A stretch of 64,000 nucleotides of DNA from Romboutsia_C sp015668195 (GCF_015668195.1 NZ_JADPFC010000001.1:1-64000), one strand, 5' to 3'; shown: positions 35,516 through 45,003, numbered from the stretch's first letter. The notes: a model not told the origin generated them from the letters alone. Translations and numbers: made by a program.

Positions 35516-36526
35516 ATGAAAAGCAACATAACTATAAAAGATGTAGCAAAAAGAGCTGGAGTTTCTATATCTACAGTATCGAGAGTTATAAATGATTCAA
35601 AACCAGTTACTGATGAAGTAAAGCAAAAAGTTTTAGATGTTATAAAGGAAACAGGTTACATACCAAATCCTCTAGCTAGAAGTTTAGTTACTAAAAAAAG
35701 TCAGCTAATAGGAGTTATAGTACCAGAAGTATCGGATTCTTTTGTAAATGAAATATTAAATGGTATAGAGGAAGTAGCTAAAATGTATGATTATGAGATA
35801 TTATTAGCTAATACTTACTCAGATAAAGAACAAGAATTAAAAAGTATAAATTTACTAAGAGCAAAACAAGTTGAAGGTATAGTTATGATATCTTGGAAAG
35901 TAGAAGAAGATCATATAAACTATATACAAAACTGTGGAATACCAGCAACTTATATAAGTAAAACAGCAAGAAATTATGATATATACACAGTAAGTACAAG
36001 TAACAAAGAAGCTACTTATGATATGACTAAATATCTTTTAGATAAAGGACATGAAAAAATAGCATTTGTAATGACTAGTAAAGATGATACAGTGCTTGAA
36101 ATGGAAAGATTATCGGGATATGAAGAAGCCTTAAATGAAAGAAATATACAGTTAGATAAGAGTTTAGTTAAATATGGTGGAACTACTTATGAAGCTGGAT
36201 ATGAAAGTATGAAAGAGCTACTTGATGAAGGTATAATACCTCATGCAGCATTTGTAACGGGAGATGAAGCTGCAATAGGAGCTATAAATGCAATATGTGA
36301 TGCAGGATATAAAGTACCGGAAGATATATCGGTTGCAGGATTTAATGATGTAAAAATAGCCAATATGTATAGACCAAAATTAACTACAGTACATCAACCA
36401 CTATATGATATGGGAGCTGTAGCTATAAGAATGGTAATAAAAATGATAAACAAAGAACAATTAGACGAAAAGAAAATAGAATTACCATACAGAATAGTTG
36501 AAAGAGAAAGTGTAATAGAAAGATAA
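35516..36526 (+). CDS. LacI-family transcriptional regulator
   Basis: A 336-residue regulator. The LacI helix-turn-helix and hinge are canonical: TIKDVAKRAGVSISTVSRVIN (residues 6-26) and GYIPNPLARSLVTKK. The periplasmic-binding-like effector domain follows (IGVIVPEVSDSFVNEILNGIE, TGDEAAIGAINA, ISVAGFNDVKIANMYRPKLTTVHQP). It resembles CcpA in overall form, but I cannot tell CcpA from a pathway-specific regulator. It lies 151 bases upstream of the hut operon in the same direction but ends in its own terminator, so control of hut is possible but not shown. RBS AAGGAGG. Confidence 0.93.
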   Translation: MKSNITIKDVAKRAGVSISTVSRVINDSKPVTDEVKQKVLDVIKETGYIPNPLARSLVTKKSQLIGVIVPEVSDSFVNEILNGIEEVAKMYDYEILLANTYSDKEQELKSINLLRAKQVEGIVMISWKVEEDHINYIQNCGIPATYISKTARNYDIYTVSTSNKEATYDMTKYLLDKGHEKIAFVMTSKDDTVLEMERLSGYEEALNERNIQLDKSLVKYGGTTYEAGYESMKELLDEGIIPHAAFVTGDEAAIGAINAICDAGYKVPEDISVAGFNDVKIANMYRPKLTTVHQPLYDMGAVAIRMVIKMINKEQLDEKKIELPYRIVERESVIER

Positions 36527-36527
36527 T

Positions 36528-36575
36528 AAAAAGTGCCTTATGATAATGATAACATTATCTAAGGCACTTTTTTTA
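36528..36575 (+). terminator. Rho-independent terminator of the LacI-type gene
   Basis: An outer stem AAAAAGTGCCTTA/TAAGGCACTTTTT with an inner ATAATG/CATTAT pairing, followed by T's. Confidence 0.92.
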
Positions 36576-36677
36576 TACAACTATATTATATAATTTTAAT
36601 TATTATTAAGAAGGATTGCATAAAAAAGTATAGAAATCTTTTAAGTAGAATATATTTTTACATTAGGAGGTTATGCT

Positions 36678-38246
36678 GTGGGAATAATTACACTAAATGG
36701 AAATGATTTAACCATAGAAGATGTTGTAAAAGTAGCAAGAAACGATTATAAGGTAAAGCTTAGTAAGGAAGCTATATATAATATTCAAAAATCTAGAGCT
36801 TTAGTAGATAAATTAGTAAAAGAAGATGAAGTATCTTATGGAATAACTACAGGATTTGGAAGATTTTCAGATATAGTTATATCTAAAGATGACGCAAAAG
36901 AATTACAAAGAAATTTAATTATAAGTCATTCTTGTGGAGTGGGAAATCCACTAGATGAAGAAATAGTAAGAGCTATTATGTTACTTAGAATAAATGCTTT
37001 GTCGAAGGGATATTCAGGGATAAGATTACAAACATTAGAAGTATTAATAAGTATGGTAAATGAAGGTGTACATCCTATAATACCAGAGAAAGGTTCACTT
37101 GGTGCATCTGGAGACTTAGCGCCATTATCTCATATGGTTTTAACTATGATAGGAGAAGGTGAAGCTATATATAAAGGAGAAAGATTACCTTCAAAAGAAG
37201 CAATGAATAAAGCAAATATAGGCATATTAGAAGATTTATCTTATAAAGAAGGTTTAGCTCTTATAAATGGAACACAAGTTATGACAGCAATAGGTTTATT
37301 AACCCTATATGACTCAATAAATCTATTAAAGCATGCAGATATAGCATTAGCTTTAACAATGGAAGGTTTAAATGGAATATCTTGCGCAATGGATGAGAAA
37401 GTTCATAGAGTAAGACCACATAAAGGTCAAATAAACACAGCTAAAAATATATTAAATATAATTAAAAATAGTGAAATGATAACAAAACAAGGAGAAATAA
37501 GAGTACAAGATGCATATTCATTAAGATGCTCTCCTCAAATACATGGTGCTAGCAAAGATGCTGTAGAATATGTTAAGAATAAAGTAAATATAGAGATCAA
37601 CTCAGTAACAGACAACCCAATAATATTTCCAAATCAAGAAGAAGTTATATCAGGTGGAAACTTCCACGGACAACCAATGGCATTAGCTTTTGACTTTTTA
37701 TCAATAGCATTAGCAGAAATAGCTAATATATCAGAGAGAAGATTAGAAAAATTAGTAAATCCAGCAATAAATCACAATTTGCCAGCATTTTTAGTAAAAA
37801 AAGGTGGGTTAAATTCAGGATTTATGATTGTACAGTATAGTGCAGCATCTTTAGTATCTGAAAACAAAGTTTTAGCACATCCAGCAAGTGTAGATTCAAT
37901 ACCATCATCAGCAAACCAAGAAGACCATGTTTCTATGGGAACTATAGCAGCTAGAAAAGCAAGAGAAATAATGAAAAATACTAGAAAAGTATTATCAATG
38001 GAAATATTAGGAGCAGTTCAAGCCATAGATTTAAGAGAAAATAACAATTTAGGAGTTGGGAGTAAGGCAGCTTATAAAGTTGTGAGAGACAATATACCAT
38101 TTGTTGATAAAGATAGGATAATGTATAAAGATATTGATAGATGCGAAGATATAATAATATCAAATTTAATGGTAAAGAAAGTAGAAGAAGCTATAGAAGA
38201 AGATATTTTAGTAAATGAAGAAATTTCGGAAGTAAGTTTTATATAA
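36678..38246 (+). CDS. hutH: histidine ammonia-lyase
   Basis: A 522-residue lyase that removes ammonia from histidine to give urocanate. The MIO cofactor forms from Ala143-Ser144-Gly145 in LGASGDLAPLSH. Other family marks are YGITTGFGRFSD, QDAYSLRCSPQ, NPIIFP and SVDSIPSSANQEDHVSMG. Length is typical. It starts at a GTG behind AGGAGG. It is the first gene of an operon encoding all steps from histidine to glutamate with transfer of the formimino group to tetrahydrofolate. Confidence 0.97.
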   Translation: MGIITLNGNDLTIEDVVKVARNDYKVKLSKEAIYNIQKSRALVDKLVKEDEVSYGITTGFGRFSDIVISKDDAKELQRNLIISHSCGVGNPLDEEIVRAIMLLRINALSKGYSGIRLQTLEVLISMVNEGVHPIIPEKGSLGASGDLAPLSHMVLTMIGEGEAIYKGERLPSKEAMNKANIGILEDLSYKEGLALINGTQVMTAIGLLTLYDSINLLKHADIALALTMEGLNGISCAMDEKVHRVRPHKGQINTAKNILNIIKNSEMITKQGEIRVQDAYSLRCSPQIHGASKDAVEYVKNKVNIEINSVTDNPIIFPNQEEVISGGNFHGQPMALAFDFLSIALAEIANISERRLEKLVNPAINHNLPAFLVKKGGLNSGFMIVQYSAASLVSENKVLAHPASVDSIPSSANQEDHVSMGTIAARKAREIMKNTRKVLSMEILGAVQAIDLRENNNLGVGSKAAYKVVRDNIPFVDKDRIMYKDIDRCEDIIISNLMVKKVEEAIEEDILVNEEISEVSFI

Positions 38247-38268
38247 AGCACTACGGGGGAGGATGCTA

Positions 38269-40308
38269 ATGGAGAAAACATTAAATACCTTAAACAAAGA
38301 AATATTTGAAGGCATGTCTATAAAAATTAATGAAATACCTAAAGATAAATGCGAATTTATTAAAGGAATAAGAAGAGCGCCAAAAAGGGAGGCAAAACTA
38401 TCTAAAGAGGATATAAAGTTAGCACTTAAAAATGCATTAAGATATATACCTGAAAATTATCATGAAGAATTAGCACCAGAGTTTTTAGAAGAACTAATGA
38501 CGATGGGAAGAATATATGGATATAGATTTAGACCAAAAGGAAATATAAAAGGAAAATCTATAGAAGAGTATGAAGGAAAATGCATAGAAGGTAAAGCTTT
38601 TCAAGTTATGATAGATAATAACCTTGATTTTGATATAGCCCTTTATCCATATGAGCTTGTAACTTATGGAGAAACAGGTCAAGTGTTTCAAAATTGGATG
38701 CAATATGTACTGGTTAAAGAGTATCTAAAAGTTTTAACAGAAGATCAAACATTAGTTATACAATCTGGTCACCCATTAGGTCTTTTTAAGTCAAAACCAG
38801 ATGCCCCAAGAGTAATACTTACAAATGGTCTTATGATAGGAATGTTTGATAACCAAGAAGAATGGAAAAGAGCAGCTGCTATAGGTGTTTCAAATTATGG
38901 GCAGATGACAGCTGGGGGTTGGATGTATATAGGTCCACAGGGGATTGTTCATGGAACTTATTCAACACTTTTAAACGCAGGACGATTAGTACTAGGTTTA
39001 GGAAAGGAAGAAGATTTAAAAGGAAAATTATTTGTAACTTCAGGCCTTGGAGGAATGAGCGGTGCTCAAGGTAAGGCTATAGAAATTGCTGGTGGGGTAG
39101 GTATAATAGCTGAAGTTGATTATTCAAGAATAGAAACAAGATACAATCAAGGTTGGGTTAGCAAAATTGCTAATACTTGTGAGGAAGCATTTGATTTAGC
39201 TAAAGCGTATATGGAAAAAAGAAAAGAATGTGCTATTGCATATCATGGAAATATAGTAGATTTATTAGAATATGCTGTTAAAAATAACATATCTATAGAC
39301 TTACTTTCAGACCAAACATCTTGTCATGCTGTTTATGATGGAGGATACTGCCCACAAGGTATTACCTTTGAAGAAAGAACAGAGCTTTTAGATAAGAATA
39401 AAACTAGATTTATAGAACTTGTAAATAAAACTCTAGTAAATCATTTTAATCTTATAAAAGAGCTTAATAAAAGAGGAACATATTTCTTTGATTATGGTAA
39501 CAGTTTTATGAAAGCTATATATGATGCAGGGTGTAAGGAAATATCAAAAAATAAAGTAGATGAAAAAGATGGATTTATATTCCCATCATATGTTGAAGAT
39601 ATACTAGGACCTCAATTGTTTGACTATGGATATGGGCCATTTAGATGGGTATGTCTATCGGGAAAAGAAGAAGACTTAGAAAAAACAGATAAAGCAGCAA
39701 TGGAGATAATAGACCCAGATAGAAGATATCAAGATAGAGATAACTGGATATGGATAAGAGATGCAAAGAAAAATGCTTTGGTTGTAGGTACTCAAGCCAG
39801 AATATTATATCAAGATGCTATGGGAAGAACTAATATTGCACTTAAATTTAATGATATGGTAAGAAAAGGTGAAATAGGACCAGTAATGTTAGGTAGAGAT
39901 CACCATGATGTATCAGGTACAGATTCTCCATTTAGAGAAACATCAAATATAAAAGATGGAAGTAATATAATGGCTGATATGGCAACTCATTGTTTTGCGG
40001 GTAATTGCGCAAGAGGAATGAGTTTAGTAGCTCTTCACAATGGAGGAGGAGTTGGTATAGGCAAATCTATAAATGGTGGATTTGGAATGGTATTAGATGG
40101 ATCTTTAAGAGTTGATAATATATTAAGAAGTTCTATGCCTTGGGATGTTATGAGTGGTGTTGCAAGAAGAGCATGGGCTAGAAATGAAAATTCAATAAGT
40201 ACAGTTATTGAATATAACAAAATGTGTGAAGGAAAAGATCACATAACATTACCATATTTGGTAGAAGAAGAAGTTATAGATGAGATTATAGAGCGTTTAA
40301 ATTTTTAG
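38269..40308 (+). CDS. hutU: urocanate hydratase
   Basis: A 679-residue NAD-dependent urocanase, the second step of histidine breakdown (urocanate to imidazolone propionate). Core motifs include GETGQVFQNW, QSGHPLGLF, QMTAGGWMYIGPQGIVHGT, the NAD-binding TSGLGGMSGAQGKA, DQTSCHAVYDGGYCPQG and GGVGIGKSINGGFG. It is longer than the roughly 555-residue enzymes of Bacillus and enterobacteria because of extra sequence, mostly in the first 110 residues and in the middle, as in other Clostridia and Bacteroidetes. I chose the ATG at 38269, seven bases after GGGGGAGG; the ATG at 38263 would add two residues. Confidence 0.95.
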   Translation: MEKTLNTLNKEIFEGMSIKINEIPKDKCEFIKGIRRAPKREAKLSKEDIKLALKNALRYIPENYHEELAPEFLEELMTMGRIYGYRFRPKGNIKGKSIEEYEGKCIEGKAFQVMIDNNLDFDIALYPYELVTYGETGQVFQNWMQYVLVKEYLKVLTEDQTLVIQSGHPLGLFKSKPDAPRVILTNGLMIGMFDNQEEWKRAAAIGVSNYGQMTAGGWMYIGPQGIVHGTYSTLLNAGRLVLGLGKEEDLKGKLFVTSGLGGMSGAQGKAIEIAGGVGIIAEVDYSRIETRYNQGWVSKIANTCEEAFDLAKAYMEKRKECAIAYHGNIVDLLEYAVKNNISIDLLSDQTSCHAVYDGGYCPQGITFEERTELLDKNKTRFIELVNKTLVNHFNLIKELNKRGTYFFDYGNSFMKAIYDAGCKEISKNKVDEKDGFIFPSYVEDILGPQLFDYGYGPFRWVCLSGKEEDLEKTDKAAMEIIDPDRRYQDRDNWIWIRDAKKNALVVGTQARILYQDAMGRTNIALKFNDMVRKGEIGPVMLGRDHHDVSGTDSPFRETSNIKDGSNIMADMATHCFAGNCARGMSLVALHNGGGVGIGKSINGGFGMVLDGSLRVDNILRSSMPWDVMSGVARRAWARNENSISTVIEYNKMCEGKDHITLPYLVEEEVIDEIIERLNF

Positions 40309-40381
40309 CAAATTATCACAGAAAATATTATTTACATAATAAATTTTAAATAAAACATATAAAGTTATAGGGGGGAAGTAT

Positions 40382-41275
40382 ATGGCCGTAGTTCAATGTG
40401 TTCCAAATTTTAGTGAAGGAAGAGATTTAGAAAAAATAGAGAAAATAGTAGAGCCACTAAGAAAAAAAGAAGGTGTAAAATTATTAAATTATGAAGCTGA
40501 TAAAAATTACAATAGATTGGTTGTAACAGTTATAGGAGAGCCACAACAAGTTAAAATGGCGGTGTTTGAGTCTATAGAAGTTGCTAAAAATATAATAGAT
40601 ATGAATGTGCATAAGGGACAACATTCAAGATTTGGTGCAACTGATGTTTGTCCATTTATACCTATAAAAGATATGACTATGGAGGAGGCTGTTAATTTAG
40701 CTAAAGAACTTGGAAGGGAAGTTGCAGAAAAGTTAAGTATACCAGTATTTTTATATGAGGATGCAGCAACAAAACCTGATAGACAAAATCTTGCCAATGT
40801 AAGAAAAGGAGAATTTGAAGGATTAGATGAAAAACTAAAAGATAGTAACTGGATACCTGATTTTGGGGAAGCTAAAAAGCATGAAAGCGCAGGAGCAATA
40901 GCCATAGGTGCTAGGAGACCTCTTATTGCATATAATATAAACCTTGATACTGATAACATAGAAATAGCTAATAAAATAGCTAAAACTATTAGACACTCAA
41001 GTGGAGGCTACAGGTATATAAAGGCAGGACCTGTTGAAATACCAGAAAGAAAAATCACTCAAGTAACTATGAATCTAACTGATTACACTAAAACTAGTAT
41101 GTATAGGGCTTTTGAAGCTGTAAAAATGGAAGCTAAAAGGTTTGGAGTAAATGTTACAGGAAGTGAAGTAGTAGGACTTTGCCCCATGGAGGCACTTATA
41201 GATGTTGCTTCTTATTATTTAGGATTAGAAAATTTTGATTTAGAAAAAGTATTAGAAACTAGTTTAATGGAGTAA
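40382..41275 (+). CDS. ftcD: glutamate formimidoyltransferase
   Basis: A 297-residue single-domain formiminotransferase that moves the formimino group from formiminoglutamate to tetrahydrofolate, releasing glutamate. Recognised from CVPNFSEGRD, HKGQHSRFGATDVCPFIP, VFLYEDAA, GAIAIGARRPLIAYN and GSEVVGLCPMEAL. In animals this domain is fused to the cyclodeaminase; here the two are separate genes of one operon. RBS AGGGGGGAAG. It lies 73 bases after hutU and 4 bases before hutI. Confidence 0.96.
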   Translation: MAVVQCVPNFSEGRDLEKIEKIVEPLRKKEGVKLLNYEADKNYNRLVVTVIGEPQQVKMAVFESIEVAKNIIDMNVHKGQHSRFGATDVCPFIPIKDMTMEEAVNLAKELGREVAEKLSIPVFLYEDAATKPDRQNLANVRKGEFEGLDEKLKDSNWIPDFGEAKKHESAGAIAIGARRPLIAYNINLDTDNIEIANKIAKTIRHSSGGYRYIKAGPVEIPERKITQVTMNLTDYTKTSMYRAFEAVKMEAKRFGVNVTGSEVVGLCPMEALIDVASYYLGLENFDLEKVLETSLME

Positions 41276-41279
41276 CAAT

Positions 41280-42545
41280 ATGATAGCAGATTTGATTATA
41301 AAGAACATTGGGAAATTAGCTACTTGTAAAAGTAATGGAACTAAAAGTGGAAAAGATATGAACAATATAGAAATAATAGAAAATGCATATATATCAATAA
41401 AAGATGGTAAATTTATTTCAATAGGAAGCAAAGATGATTACTATAATATGATAGGTGAAAAAACAGAAGTAGTAGATGCCAATGGTTTATTAGTAACACC
41501 AGGGCTTATAGATTCACATACTCATTTAGTGCATGGTGGATCAAGAGAAAATGAATTTTATAAGAAACTTTTGGGTGTTTCTTATATAGATATATTAAAA
41601 CAAGGTGGAGGAATTTTAAGTACAGTTAATGCTACTAAAATATCTACTAAAGACGAATTATACAATAAAGCTAAAAAAAGCTTAGATAGAATGTTAGAGT
41701 TTGGAGTGACAACAGTAGAATCTAAGAGTGGTTATGGATTAGAATTAGATACAGAAATAAAACAACTTGAAGTTGCAAAAGAATTAAACCATAATCACCC
41801 TATAGATTTAGTACATACCTATTTAGGAGCACATGCTATACCGTTAGAGTATAGAGAAAATCATGATGAATTTATATCTAAAATATTAGAAGACATGAAT
41901 AAGATAAAGGAATTAGACTTAGCTGAATTTTGTGATGTATTTTGTGAAGATAGTGTATTTTCAGTAGAAGAAAGTGAATTTATACTTAAAAAGGCAAAGG
42001 ATTGTGGATATAAATTAAAAATTCATGCTGATGAGATTGTATCATTAGGAGGAGCAGAACTTTCTGCAAAATTAGGTTGTATATCAGCAGACCATTTAAT
42101 GGCAGCTAGTGAAGATGGTATTAAAATGATGGCAAAAGAAAATGTAGTAGCTAATATTCTTCCATCAACATCATTTAACTTAAATAAATCATATGCAAAT
42201 GCAAGAAAAATGATAGATTTAGGTGTTAGTGTAGCAATATCTAGTGATTATAATCCAGGAAGTTGCCCAAGTGAAAATCTCCAATTTGCTATGCAATTAG
42301 GATGCTTAGGGTTAAAAATGACTCCAAATGAAGTTTTGAATGCAGTAACCATTAATGCATCGTATTGTATTGATAGGCAATATGAAATAGGGTCAATAGA
42401 AGTAGGTAAAAAAGCAGATTTTGTTATATTTGATTCTACTAATATAGAGTACCTAATGTATCACTTTGGAATAAATCATGTAGATAGAGTTTATAAAGGT
42501 GGAAAACTAGTAGTAAAAGATAAGCATGTATGTTATAACAATTAA
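41280..42545 (+). CDS. hutI: imidazolonepropionase
   Basis: A 421-residue amidohydrolase that opens imidazolone propionate to formiminoglutamate. Metal-binding motifs are GLIDSHTHLVHGG, LGAHAIPLEYR, KIHADEI, SADHLMAAS and AISSDYNPGSCPSEN, and YGLELDTEIKQLEVAK is also typical. Length is normal. It sits between ftcD and the cyclodeaminase gene with only 4 and 15 bases of spacing, a clear operon position. Confidence 0.97.
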   Translation: MIADLIIKNIGKLATCKSNGTKSGKDMNNIEIIENAYISIKDGKFISIGSKDDYYNMIGEKTEVVDANGLLVTPGLIDSHTHLVHGGSRENEFYKKLLGVSYIDILKQGGGILSTVNATKISTKDELYNKAKKSLDRMLEFGVTTVESKSGYGLELDTEIKQLEVAKELNHNHPIDLVHTYLGAHAIPLEYRENHDEFISKILEDMNKIKELDLAEFCDVFCEDSVFSVEESEFILKKAKDCGYKLKIHADEIVSLGGAELSAKLGCISADHLMAASEDGIKMMAKENVVANILPSTSFNLNKSYANARKMIDLGVSVAISSDYNPGSCPSENLQFAMQLGCLGLKMTPNEVLNAVTINASYCIDRQYEIGSIEVGKKADFVIFDSTNIEYLMYHFGINHVDRVYKGGKLVVKDKHVCYNN

Positions 42546-42560
42546 AGGATGGGGGAAACT

Positions 42561-43202
42561 ATGAAATTAATAGATATGAGTTTGAGTGAATTTTCTGATG
42601 AAGTAGATTCTAGTTCACCAGCTCCTGGTGGAGGTTCAGTATCTGCTTTAGCGAGTAATATAGGGGTAGGACTTTGTAAAATGATGGCTCATCTGAGTTT
42701 TGGAAAGAAAAAATATGAAAACTTAGATGAAGCTATAAGAATAGAGTTTGTAAGTATATTTAATAAACTATCAGATATAAGGCAAGAGTTAGTAGACTTA
42801 GTTGATAAAGATACAGAAGCATTTAATGAAGTTATGAAGGCTTTAAAAATGCCTAAAAATAGTGAGGAAGAAATAAAAAATAGAAATGGTGCAATTCAAG
42901 ATGCAACTTTGTTTTCAATAGAGGTTCCGTATAAGACAGCACAACTATCACTAGAAGCATTAAAATTAGTTGATTATATAGCTACTTATGGAAATCAAAA
43001 TGCAATAACAGACATAGGTGTAGGAACATTGATGATTTATACAGGACTTGAAGGTGCTATACTTAATGTAAAGGTAAATTTATCTAGCATTAAGGATGAT
43101 AATATAAAAAGTCGCTATACTAAATGCTGTAATGAAATATTGGAATTAGGTAATAAGATTAAAGATAATATAATAGAGGATATACATTCTAAAATAAGTT
43201 AA
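42561..43202 (+). CDS. fchA: formimidotetrahydrofolate cyclodeaminase
   Basis: A 213-residue all-helical protein of the FTCD C-terminal type. It releases ammonia from formimino-tetrahydrofolate to give methenyl-tetrahydrofolate, feeding the one-carbon pool. Marks are SSPAPGGGSVSALASNIG, VDKDTEAFNEVMKALKMPK and the glycine-containing ITDIGVGTLM. I chose the ATG at 42561, which has GGGGGAA upstream; the ATG at 42549 would add four residues. It is the last gene of the hut operon and is followed by a terminator. Confidence 0.93.
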   Translation: MKLIDMSLSEFSDEVDSSSPAPGGGSVSALASNIGVGLCKMMAHLSFGKKKYENLDEAIRIEFVSIFNKLSDIRQELVDLVDKDTEAFNEVMKALKMPKNSEEEIKNRNGAIQDATLFSIEVPYKTAQLSLEALKLVDYIATYGNQNAITDIGVGTLMIYTGLEGAILNVKVNLSSIKDDNIKSRYTKCCNEILELGNKIKDNIIEDIHSKIS

Positions 43203-43240
43203 AATAAAAGCTATCCTAGAACTAGGATAGCTTTTATTTT
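43201..43240. terminator. bidirectional terminator of the hut operon
   Basis: An 18-bp perfect stem AAAATAAAAGCTATCCTA and its complement around GAAC, shared with the convergent gene that ends at 43241. Confidence 0.93.
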
Positions 43241-43681
43241 TTATGGTCTTTTAGTTTTTTTGACCTTCTTAACTACTTTTTTTGGATGTGTTGGGGAAGA
43301 TGATTCATTAGGAGAAGATATTTTGTTTTTGCTAGATTTAGTTTTCTTACTAGATTTAGAACTTTTAGTTTCATTAGCAGAAGATTCAGGTCCTTTTTTA
43401 GTTTTAGATTTCTTAGCATTAATTTTATTTTCAATTTCAGCATCAGATATCTTTTTCATTATAACATCTAGTTTATTTCGTTGTTCTTCATCTAGGAAAG
43501 TCTTAAATTTAGAGACAACCTCATCTCTTCCCTTTAGAGTTTGACCTATTTTGATTAGTTCATCCATTAACTCACCTTCAGACTTACCTTTATAGCTGTC
43601 AGCAATTTGTTCTATTTTATCTTTATCTATATTTTTTTCTTTAGCCATTTTTTCTAGAGCTTCGGTATTTATCTTTTTCAT
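43241..43681 (-). CDS. helical protein with Lys/Ser-rich basic tail, unknown function
   Basis: A 146-residue protein. Residues 1-85 are predicted helical and charged (KINTEALEKMAKEKNIDKDK, then FLDEEQRNKLDVIMKKISDA). Residues 90-146 are Lys-, Ser- and Pro-rich (KSSKKTKSSKNKIS, ending HPKKVVKKVKKTKRP), the kind of tail found on histone-like or nucleic-acid-binding proteins. It has no Cys and no membrane segment. I do not recognise it. RBS AAAGGGGC lies upstream of the ATG. Its position next to spore-type genes is suggestive only. Confidence 0.78.
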   Translation of the reverse strand: MKKINTEALEKMAKEKNIDKDKIEQIADSYKGKSEGELMDELIKIGQTLKGRDEVVSKFKTFLDEEQRNKLDVIMKKISDAEIENKINAKKSKTKKGPESSANETKSSKSSKKTKSSKNKISSPNESSSPTHPKKVVKKVKKTKRP

Positions 43682-43821
43682 AAAAATGCCCCTTTCTATA
43701 ATATATATTGAATTTTTCTCATACTATTTATATATAGAAAAAATTATAAAATGTGAAGAGATTCTATCTTAGATAAAAATTTCTATAGATAATATATATG
43801 CGTACAAAATAAAAAAAAGTA

Positions 43822-43850
43822 ACACTAATAACAAATAATACATAAATATA
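43822..43850 (+). promoter_or_regulatory. sigma-K-like promoter
   Basis: AC at 43822-43823, 17 bases, then CATAAATATA at 43841-43850, near the AC-N16/17-CATANNNTA pattern, about 37 bases before the gene at 43887. Confidence 0.4.
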
Positions 43851-43886
43851 TATGAGGGAGAAGTATATTTTAAGGGGTGACGATTA

Positions 43887-44687
43887 TTGAATAATCTACT
43901 TTTAATACTTGGAATGATTGCACTTAGTAACGGGAATATATCATTAGGAGATTTATCCTTATTTGATAATAAAAATAAAGCTAAATCAAAGGGGGCAAAG
44001 GAAAATATTGATATGACTCAAAAAAATGATAGAAATAGTAAAGATAGCGCAAAAAAAGTAAGAGTTAATAAAAGAAAGAGAAAAAAGAGTAGTGAAAAAT
44101 CAAGTAATAATTCTATTGCATTTAGTATAAATGATATAAATAAAGGTTTGAAACTTATGGACTTGAGTGATGAAGATTTAGAACGTGGTATGGAGATAAT
44201 AACTAGAACTAAAAAATATATGTCACAAGATGAAAGAAAGTTTTTAGTTAAGATAGAGAGTGTATTAGATTTAGTTAGAGGAATAAAGAAGCTTAGTTCA
44301 ATAGAGGATATTGAAGAAGAAGAAACAAACTTTTTTAGATGTATGGATGAAGAAGATAAGAAAAATATGATGATTAGGGAAATTTTGGAGGTATTTCCAG
44401 AAAAAAGGAAAGAATCTATAGAAAAGGCTATAGATATGAAAAAGAAAATAGATTTATTTGCAGAGTTATTTTTACCAGATGATATAGGAGAAAATGGATT
44501 TAGTATAAGTTCTTTAGCAAGTTTAAACAATTTGGGAAGCATGAGTAACCTAAAATTATTGGGAAGTCTTTTAAGAGTTGATGATGAAAAAGGTGATGAA
44601 AAATATTATAGTTATGATAGTGAATATGATGAATATGAAGATTTTAGTGAAGATAATGACGACTTTTGTGAGTACATAGATGATTAA
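43887..44687 (+). CDS. charged protein of unknown function
   Basis: A 266-residue protein starting at a TTG behind AAGGGGTGA. The first 20 residues are hydrophobic (LLLILGMIALSNGNISLGDL). Residues 30-75 are Lys/Asn/Ser-rich and basic (VNKRKRKKSSEKSS); 80-210 are helical and mixed charge; the last 30 are very acidic and Tyr-rich (KYYSYDSEYDEYEDF). There is no known motif. The bipolar charge pattern and promoter-like sequence suggest a structural spore protein, but this is inference. The 6S-like RNA follows after 92 bases. Confidence 0.75.
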   Translation: MNNLLLILGMIALSNGNISLGDLSLFDNKNKAKSKGAKENIDMTQKNDRNSKDSAKKVRVNKRKRKKSSEKSSNNSIAFSINDINKGLKLMDLSDEDLERGMEIITRTKKYMSQDERKFLVKIESVLDLVRGIKKLSSIEDIEEEETNFFRCMDEEDKKNMMIREILEVFPEKRKESIEKAIDMKKKIDLFAELFLPDDIGENGFSISSLASLNNLGSMSNLKLLGSLLRVDDEKGDEKYYSYDSEYDEYEDFSEDNDDFCEYIDD

Positions 44688-44779
44688 AAAGAATAATATG
44701 GAAATATATCTTAATATTTCATTAATTACTATATAAAACTACTTTTAAAATTATTGATTTTATTATATAATAAGTATAT

Positions 44780-44963
44780 AAAATCCTGAGGCATACGATA
44801 TTGCTTATTTAAATTCAACCGACAAATGTTATAAGGGAGACTAAGTCTAATAATGGATAACAAGCCCAGTTCTTAACTGGGAAGTTAAAAGTTATTGGCA
44901 GGTCACCCACCTGGGAGTATCTCGGGTATGAATTTATATGAGCTAACGGTGTTTCGGGATTTT
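44780..44963 (+). ncRNA. ssrS: probable 6S RNA
   Basis: About 184 bases without a reading frame but with strong structure. The ends pair over about 15 bp (AAAATCCTGAGGCAT with GTGTTTCGGGATTTT), enclosing a large AT-rich bubble and inner hairpins CCCAGTT-CTT-AACTGGG and CAGGT-CACCC-ACCTG. The overall rod with a central bubble, the size and the CACCCACCTG segment fit 6S RNA, which binds housekeeping RNA polymerase. TATAAT at 44766-44771 lies just upstream and an intrinsic terminator follows directly. Assignment is from architecture and memory of the family, not from a covariance search. Confidence 0.65.
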
Positions 44964-45003
44964 AAATTAAAAGAGTGTTGCTAAGGCAACACTCTTTTAA
45001 TTT
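44964..45003. terminator. bidirectional terminator after the 6S-like RNA
   Basis: A perfect stem AAATTAAAAGAGTGTTGC and its complement around a 4-base loop. It also serves the minus-strand gene ending at 45002. Confidence 0.92.

Noticed and set aside
43260..43544. 94-codon plus-strand frame opposite the Lys-rich protein gene
   Set aside because: It begins 17 bases from the hut terminator, has no ribosome binding site and mirrors the Lys/Ser codons of the opposite gene.
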